A stretch of 64,000 bases of DNA from Schistosoma haematobium (lineage: Eukaryota; Platyhelminthes; Trematoda; Strigeidida; Schistosomatidae). Below are positions 58,040 through 64,000 of the stretch, one piece after another. Made by a program: the position numbers and the translations under genes. A model generated the notes under the pieces. That model was given only the letters and a program-made list of their open reading frames with translations. It ran no database searches and was not told where the DNA came from. Position 1 is the first letter of the stretch. Every line of letters begins with the position of its first letter. Location of the stretch: contig NC_067196.1 of the NCBI RefSeq assembly GCF_000699445.3, positions 83,938,364 through 84,002,363 on the forward strand, written 5' to 3'.

Positions 58040-59135
58040 TACTTACTTATTGCCACCTGTTACGCCTCGTGAAAGATAATAGGTTGATTACCAGAATTCT
58101 CTATTGAACACTGTCCTCCAATCTTCTTTTCAGTTCTTTCCGAGTGGTATTCATTCTTTGCATGACTGCTTCCAATGCCTGACGCAATGAGATACTCGAT
58201 CATCCTCTTTACTGTTTCTGTTATGACCTTGAATCGCTTTTACCCCGTGATACTTGTTATGACTTCACCTTGATCTGTCTAGTCTAAATTATGACCTTGA
58301 CGCGTTAGGCTGAGCGGCTTAACCTTGAGTCTAATACGCGTGAGTTCGAGATGGGGTAGAGAGAACTATTCTAAATCCTGATTGGTTGGCAAGCACGCAA
58401 GTGAAAGAAGACAAGACAGTTGGAACACTGAACTCTGGATTCTCTGAATTCGGATTAGTACAAAAATGTACATGAATAAATAAGTGAATATCTTGACCAC
58501 GACGTACGATAATTTGGAAAAATGCAGTTATGCACGAAACAGGGAATTAGGGTAGAAAATATAGTGCAAAATATTATGTTTAAATTACAATATTTTCGGA
58601 AAAATAAAGGTATGTTAGTGAATGATACATAGAACGTAAGCTCGTGTTATGTAGAATAAGATAGGGACAAAAATAAATATAAGTGTTTTACAGGGTTTGA
58701 ATGAAATGCAATAACGTCCCAAGAAAATAGCTTTCGTAATTGTCTGGGCTTCTTAATTCCCCGTTCATAACAGTTTCCCTTTACGACTTCAAGTTAGCGC
58801 TTGCCTTGTGATGCAGTTTAGTAATTTCCTCAATGTTTGTTCCATTCACTTTCATCAACTTTGCCTAATTTCCTTTTCAACTAGAACCTGGTTTATTCTC
58901 TCACATAGTGGGTTGTTGCTAAAGGTATCCGGCAAACAGATTTGGAGAATTTCTCGTATATAATTGTACTTTCTTCATGATGATTGTAGTAGTTCTCCAA
59001 GTATCATCTCCATACAGTAGGAATAACTGTCTTGATGTTCATATTGAAAATTCTAAATTAAATGTTGGCTTTCAGTCAGTTGTTTTCAGTCCCATATGTT
59101 CTTTAACTGTATCCAGTCTTTGCTTTGTCAATCAT
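58040..59135 (-). pseudogene. RTE retrotransposon 3' part, split by a solo LTR
   Basis: On minus, 59135-58778 covers the thumb-like and YGDDTWRTT-like region to the CITRQALT block, and 58213-58040 the final GRPKNTLRR to CLTRSN-type end with a degraded GTAA tail. The two parts join exactly if 58219-58772 is removed. Many substitutions; dead copy of subfamily I. Confidence 0.82.
58214..58777. mobile_element. Solo LTR, 554 bp, 5-bp TSD
   Basis: TSDs GTTTC at 58214-58218 and 58773-58777 flank a unit with TGTTATGA...TCATAACA ends (58219-58772). These are the hallmarks of a solo LTR from a gypsy or BEL-type element. Inside are AATAAA motifs and a tRNA-like stretch (GGCTGAGCGGCTTAAC ... GAGTTCGAGATG). 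Orientation cannot be decided; the family is unrelated to the 10.5 kb LTR. Confidence 0.88.
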
Positions 59136-59189
59136 TGATAATTTCTAATAAATTGACCATTAATTAGAATGTTAATGGATAAAATAATG

Positions 59190-59345
59190 TTTGAATTCAT
59201 GAGTCAATTGAAGCTAGACCACCATGGAAAACCTGGAAGCACTGGACGACCATTTCGTCCTAGTATGGTACTCCTCAGCAATGCGCATCTACTCATGAAT
59301 TCAATTATTAAATTACTACAATATCCGCAAAACCCTTCTCTGATA
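59190..59345. repeat. SINE-B foldback
   Basis: 59190-59290 is reversed (hammerhead core CTGAGGA and GAAA intact, stem II with one mismatch). From about 59291 a forward 3' end follows (CTCATGAATTCAATTATTAAA). The ORF across it is incidental. Confidence 0.8.
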
Positions 59346-59697
59346 AAATAATGATTTAGTTAGTAGAAGTTAAAACTCCTAACATTCCTCAACTTAGTTT
59401 ACGTTTCTCATTTGGCGACTCAACATATAACAGCATTAAATTAACATAGAATTACTTGCATTACATATATTACTTAAATAGTCTTATTTTAATTTAGTGA
59501 GCTTATCATTATCTTTTATTTATTGAAATTGATAGAAATTCCTATTCTTTACTACTCAACTTCGTAATTAACATTATTTTGTTGTTTTGAACTAAGATAT
59601 AACTATTTTAATCAACTGACTAATTAATATTCTTATCAAGTTCTAAGTTATAACTGAAATATCTCAACTACAATTTTAAGCTTTAAACTGATAATCC
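59346..59697. other. AT-rich DNA, no gene seen
   Basis: Nothing recognisable. Confidence 0.4.
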
Positions 59698-59765
59698 ATA
59701 AAATGCTTATATACCAACAAGAGACTGATCAATTACAATCCGAAACAACAATGGGAAGATACAAG
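59698..59765 (+). repeat. SINE-A fragment
   Basis: Forward middle segment (GAGACTGATCAATTACAATC, AATGGGAAGATACAAGC) ending where the integrase begins. Confidence 0.7.
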
Positions 59766-60475
59766 CAAACGAATAGGATGTCCAGCTGGAGATCCGCTTC
59801 TTTCGATGGGCGAACTGGGGCTAGTCACTTACATAGCTGGTTCCGGTGTCGAGTTCACCTGTCTCTGCCCACCTCTACCTCATACGTAACATGGCCTAGT
59901 TTTCCGATCACATGTGCTTCTTTCCAGGGACCAGGATTTGGTCGAACACACGACATCTAACGTCGTACGTTGGTAGCTTCTGGAACTTGGTCTGTGATGG
60001 CTGTGGTGTGGTTCTCGGAAGCATCAGATTGTGGATCGTTCTCAATTTTCTTCCCAGGAGGATCTCTGCCAGGGACTTCTGCTCTGATAACATATTACTA
60101 GGTGTCGTTTGGCAAATGAATAAGACGTTCTGCAGCGTCCCCTCCCCTTTCGACTTGATTAGAGCTCTCTTGAATTTATCTACAAATCTTTCTGCTTGGC
60201 CATTTGATTGTGGGCGGTAAGGTGGAAAGCGGAAATGTTTGATGGATAGCCATTGACAAAAATCTTGGAACTGAGTTGAGGTGGACTGCGAACTATTTCT
60301 GATAGAATTACATCCGGTAATTCGTTGTGGGCGAACATCTCCGTCAATAGTTGTATCGTTTTGCTAGTCGTGATGGGAACAATTTCTGGTCATTTTGAAA
60401 AGGCGTCAACCACGACTAGATAGATGATTCCATTGATTAGACCGACAAAATCGACATGTATCCTAAACCATAGAT
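59766..60475 (-). pseudogene. Gypsy-type integrase fragment (second family)
   Basis: On minus from 60475: RIHVDFVGLI (first Asp), VVVDAFSK, then a damaged second catalytic block (SEI in place of DNG, with a frameshift), FRFPPYRPQSNGQAERFVD (catalytic Glu), RALIKSKGEGT, then LAEILLGRKLRTIHNLML and a C-terminal end. It differs clearly from the 28 kb integrase. Internal protease/RT are absent; it is bounded by SINE-A on one side and LTR-like L2 on the other. Confidence 0.83.
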
Positions 60476-60732
60476 ACTCCAAGTTCGAAACAGGGAAATA
60501 TATTCCGCAAGCAGCCAGAAACACGAGCAATAACAACCGGCACAAATCAAATGTATATATGTAGCATAAAGTTGACCTTGGGAAGCGTTACAAAATAGCA
60601 TACCAAATGATTCAACGAACTAATATCGTTTAAGCAAGTGGAGAATACAACATGAAGGTCAAAATGAGAGCTTTTGGGAATAAAAATAAAGTATTTACCA
60701 AGTGAATTGCTGGGGATCTAATATCCCCAACA
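60476..60732 (-). repeat. LTR-like fragment (family L2)
   Basis: On minus it starts TGTTGGGGATATTAGATCCC at 60732 and runs into the integrase breakpoint. The forward relative is at 46.03 kb. A 5' LTR abutting integrase implies an internal deletion. Confidence 0.55.
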
Positions 60733-61316
60733 CAAAAAATAATACTAAATGAAGTTGTTTTTTGTTTTGAATTTATAATTTATTTACATTTTAAGAAATA
60801 AAACATTCATATCCAAATATATTTGTTTTAATAAATTTGATGACCCTTATTTATATATGAAACATAGTTACCAGTTAATTTCTCTTATCACTATACTACT
60901 ATTTAAAACTAATAATAGTAATAATAATATTAATAATAATAAGTAGCATTAGTAGTAGGTCAATATTCTACCTGACATTTATAAGTGAAAATTAGTTAAC
61001 TATATTCTTGTCAATACAATGTGACATAACAATTTGATATTTATATATGAACATGTTATAGAACATCAACTGATGTTATAATAAATAAAATCAAAAATGT
61101 CATTTATTGAATGTCAGTGATGGGAATTAAAATTTTAAGAGTGAACTTGTTTACATGTAAACAAACAAACAAACAAAAATATGGACATTTTAATTATTTG
61201 TCAATTATTATTATTATATAATCAAGTTCATTAAAACGAAATTAAGATGATAAAATAAGGAATAATATTTTAAAATATAAATAGATATTTAAATTAATAT
61301 CATGAATAGATCAAAA
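60733..61316. other. AT-rich DNA with a (TAA)n stretch
   Basis: No gene is seen; AATAATA-type runs occur at about 60908-60945 and 61200-61220. Confidence 0.5.
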
Positions 61317-61435
61317 CTCCGCCTGGAGTCCCTCCGGAGGCTACTGCCGGTCCTAAGCTCGGAAAAAGGAGAACGGTTGGGCATGGGTTAAACGACCCAA
61401 TCCCGTAGAATACTAACTCGCTAAAAGCACGCTAA
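61317..61435 (-). repeat. GC-rich retroelement module (copy 3)
   Basis: Reversed relative of the 35.2 and 55.0 kb module (CTACTGCCGGTCCTAAGC, GGTTGGGCATGGGTTAAACG). Confidence 0.6.
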
Positions 61436-61689
61436 CTATGCACGGAACGAATGTCACTTTATATGACTGTATTTTAACTATAATTGTAATAAATCCAGTT
61501 GAAAACACTGAGAATAATTATAAACTGAATGAATTAAAGTAAATATTTTTCTGTTGAGAAAAGCATAATAAAAATAGATTTCTCATAAACACTCTTATAA
61601 AAATGTAAAGTAATACAAATCAAATACACTCTAAATCATTGTAGAATTTTCACAGACTTTATATCATGAAATGGTTTTCACTAGACTAT

Positions 61690-61880
61690 TATTTAAAAAC
61701 TTGAAAGCACTAGACAACCGTTTTGTCCTAGTTGGCTAGTCTTCAGCAGTGTGTATCCAAGACCTTGGGTAAGAAGAATTGTACCAATCATATTCGGCTT
61801 CGCGTGTAAACGTTTAACTTCTGAACTACTGATCCTGAATATAACAGTGTTAATATTAAACTTCAACTAATTCACAGTGT
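61690..61880 (-). repeat. SINE-B, degenerate
   Basis: Reversed copy with leader junction AACAGTGTTAATATTAAAC. The hammerhead is internally deleted. Confidence 0.65.
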
Positions 61881-62389
61881 TGGGTAACTATCTAAAGATT
61901 GTTAGTAGTTAAGTTTTTTTATTGTGAGGAGAAGGTTTAATGTGGTTTTAGTACCTAATATTCAATTGTTGTGTTATAAGGTCTATGATCTATGATGCCT
62001 TAATAGGCTAAAGCCATCAAATTGTATCATTAGATACCATACAATTTTAGTGTATGATTTTTTGAATAACATTAAAACAACAATAGTTTAAATGATTACT
62101 CGTAACCCCTTTCTTCATTAATGAACAATTTTTCACATCTCCATTCCTTACACTCCTCAAATCTGTCTTCAAAATAATAAATGAACTATCTTTTACATCT
62201 ATTGATACAATCCAATATACAGAAACACCTAGTTATAGAATCTGTAACTGTTTATTATTACTGAAGCGATTTCATTCTGAATCTTCTCTCTATATGAACT
62301 AATTTACTAGCAAATTTTCAAAAATGGAACAATTTCTAGCAATCTTTCCGTGAAATAAAATCATTGTCATTATTTATTTTATTATTATT
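61881..62389. other. AT-rich DNA, no gene seen
   Basis: Nothing recognisable. Confidence 0.4.
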
Positions 62390-62700
62390 ATTAGCTTTAT
62401 TCAATATTATATTTTTGGTACAATATAGAATTCTCAGCGTAAAGTATTTCAACAAGTTTCCGTTTCTTTCTTCCTGGTCGGTCATGGCGATAAATATTGA
62501 GTGATTGCCAGTTAGATATTGGCAGTCCAGTAAATGAACATCTGAATAATGTGCATTCTTTTCGCTGTATATTACCAGCAACCACATTGGCTCTTATTGA
62601 GTTTTTTGTAACTTTGACAACGAAAGGTTGTACACTTTTCAGAAACCCAGCAGAATAGGTTGTGCGATTAATAAACATAATGATATATTAAAACAAATAA
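62390..62700 (-). pseudogene. Family E open frame (unknown protein)
   Basis: The minus frame 62678-62397 (93 aa) ends RKLVEILYAENSILYQKYNIE and is followed by TAA-rich repeats, as in the forward copy at 46.85-47.12 kb. The N-terminal part shares the pattern (A/S)-F-x-(K/R)-S-(L/V)-x-(P/H)-F-x-x-(K/Q)-V-T-K with it. No domain is recognised. The tail implies retrotransposition of a 3' coding end. Confidence 0.6.
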
Positions 62701-62814
62701 AAATAGATAACTTGGTGAAATATCTAGATGGCAGGAACAGGTAGCCCAGATGCTCAAGCAGGCCGCCTTGTTCATTATATGGGTAATTTTAAAGTGGTGT
62801 AAAAGCCAGTCATT

Positions 62815-63040
62815 CGTATATCGTGGACTGGTTGAAGGTAGATATTAACATCGTTGGATGTCGGCTCAGTGGTTTAGAGGTTAAGCGTTCGCACGCAAGA
62901 CCGAATGCCCTGGGTTCGAATCTCGCGTGAGGGATCGTAGATACGCACTGTTGATGGGTCTCATACGAAGACAGAATGGCTGTCCAGTACTTCTAGGTTT
63001 TTCATGGTAGTCTGGTGTAAATCGACTCATGAATTTGTAG
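62815..63040 (+). repeat. SINE-B, 3' half
   Basis: Forward copy with A-box TCGGCTCAGTGGTTTAGAGG, B-box GGTTCGAATCTCG and a damaged hammerhead (core TTGATGG). Confidence 0.82.
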
Positions 63041-63420
63041 TGTCTGGTCTTATGTCAATCTCATATTAGCTTATTCTAGCTTGTAGACAAACCATCTCAT
63101 CCATTCACCTCAAGCTACATTTTGATCTTGTTATTTATTCACTTATCAACCTTGATTGTTTTTATGTGAATATCAATTCACGCTTGGTTAAATTGAGCCG
63201 GCTCATTCACCTTTTCCATTGCACGTCATTATGTTTTGCTATGCTTTCAGATCAACAACTATACGAAATATACGTATTCAGAAATCTTTTCTCGTATTTG
63301 ACTTATTTTAATTCCGTTATTCGCTAACGTGATTTAAATCAATGATTATATACGACGTTTGGCGACATATATATTTGAACAACAATCAATATACAGTCAA
63401 ACTGGAGTCAGATCCTTGGC
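63041..63420. other. Less AT-rich segment, possibly LTR-like
   Basis: Runs from TGTCTGGTCTTATG to CCTTGGCCAATAAATTC, with an ACGTTTGGCGACA stretch resembling a post-LTR priming region. No partner is found in the window. Confidence 0.3.
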
Positions 63421-63654
63421 CAATAAATTCAACTATTAAATTTGTATAGTGATTATATTTGTAAACACAATGATTTTTAATAAACACACTATCAGTAGTT
63501 TAGAATCAAGTTTGAATGCGGTGAAAATCAATGATAATTTTCGTAAGATACTATATTTTTATATGATTGTGTGAAAAAGATGTATACACCTAGACATACT
63601 GTGCATATATTTTGTTAACACTTAAACCAATCATTGTTTACTAAATATTTACTT

Positions 63655-63925
63655 TCACTTGTTATTGCTTGCCTTGTATCTTTCCATTGAGGTTTAAGAC
63701 TGCAGTTGATCAGTCTGTTATTGACATATGTGCACCTCATTGCACAAGCAAGTGGCTATCGGGACTCAGTAGCTGAGTGGATAACGAGATGGCGTTTGAA
63801 GTGAATGGTACTGGGTTCGGGTCGCAGAGTGAACATTAACACTGAGATACAGGTACATCCAGTTGACGAGTCCCAAATAGGACGAAACGCACATCCTGGA
63901 TTCCAGTGCTAGCCATTATCCATAA
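63655..63925. repeat. SINE-A foldback
   Basis: 63655-63735 is reversed (GTATCTTTCCATTGAGG to GACATATGTGCAC). From about 63737 a forward copy has A-box CTCAGTAGCTGAGTGG, B-box GGTTCGGGTCGC and hammerhead core TTGACGA, with stem I ATCCAG/CTGGAT, stem II GTCC/GGAC and GAAA kept. It is of the same subfamily as the 26.8 kb copy. Confidence 0.82.
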
Positions 63926-64000
63926 TTGCTTAAATATTTACTGTCATAACCTCGAAAGAATAAACAACAGTTGTTCTAATGTCAGTCAAACTTTAACATT

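Noticed and set aside
63041..63420. LTR with priming site
   Set aside because: Suggestive ends and a TGGCGA-like stretch, but no partner copy, TSD or polypurine tract; kept only as a low-confidence note.

Overview
This window is AT-rich metazoan DNA with no recognisable host gene. It fits a blood fluke (Schistosoma). The evidence is: SINE-like repeats that join a tRNA-like pol III promoter to a hammerhead ribozyme (the Smalpha type known from schistosomes); RTE-clade retrotransposon 3' ends closing in GTAA tails (SR2-like); Penelope-like elements (PLEs) with a YIDD reverse transcriptase and a GIY-YIG endonuclease; and gypsy-type LTR fragments. I cannot fix the species from sequence alone. All features are decayed or truncated repeats; between them lies AT-rich sequence in which I see no gene. 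The window could be intergenic or inside a large intron.

Three separate short-repeat families carry A-box/B-box tRNA-like segments followed by a hammerhead. I call them SINE-A (Smalpha-like; core CTGACGA, stem II GTCC/GGAC), SINE-B (core CTGAGGA, stem I GCACTG/CAGTGC; the commonest, 404-bp unit) and SINE-C (core CTGACGA or TTGACGA, stem II GTGC/GCAC). About twenty inserts are foldbacks: a reversed piece joined directly to a forward piece of the same family. Five further short inserts are 3' tails of a PLE. Four have their own target-site duplication (TSD) and nearly all end at the same point (...AAAACTCCATC), so the PLE tail itself behaves as a mobile unit.

Layout: 0.8-1.5 kb PLE RT fragment; 2.6-3.1 kb RTE 3' end; 3.7-10.1 kb SINE cluster; 10.5 kb solo gypsy LTR; 11-11.6 kb LTR-like and non-LTR fragments; 12.4-12.85 kb SINE-C foldback with TSD, partly duplicated at 21.3 kb; 15.6-16.7 kb PLE interrupted by SINE-C; 17-19.3 kb SINE-B; 23 kb RTE; 25-27 kb SINE-A and SINE-B; 27.5-28.7 kb 3' half of a gypsy element (integrase, polypurine tract, LTR); 29-31 kb SINE-B; 31-33 kb LTR and PLE fragments; 36-37.4 kb non-LTR RT fused to an RTE tail; 38.6-39.4 kb RTE; 41.3-42.2 kb LTR plus leader; 42.4-43.8 kb three RTE tails; 44.4-44.8 kb non-LTR tail; 45-47.3 kb SINE-B, PLE tail and others; 49.2-50.5 kb the longest PLE ORF; 50.6-54.4 kb SINE-B and non-LTR; 55-59.1 kb RTE copies, one split by a 554-bp solo LTR; 59.7-60.7 kb gypsy integrase and LTR; 61-64 kb SINE-B, family E and SINE-A.

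Functionally the autonomous elements (RTE, PLE, LTR) would have supplied the reverse transcriptase and endonuclease, and the SINEs and PLE tails are their likely passengers. Which enzyme mobilised which SINE cannot be told from this window. Boundaries are read by eye and are approximate unless a TSD is given.
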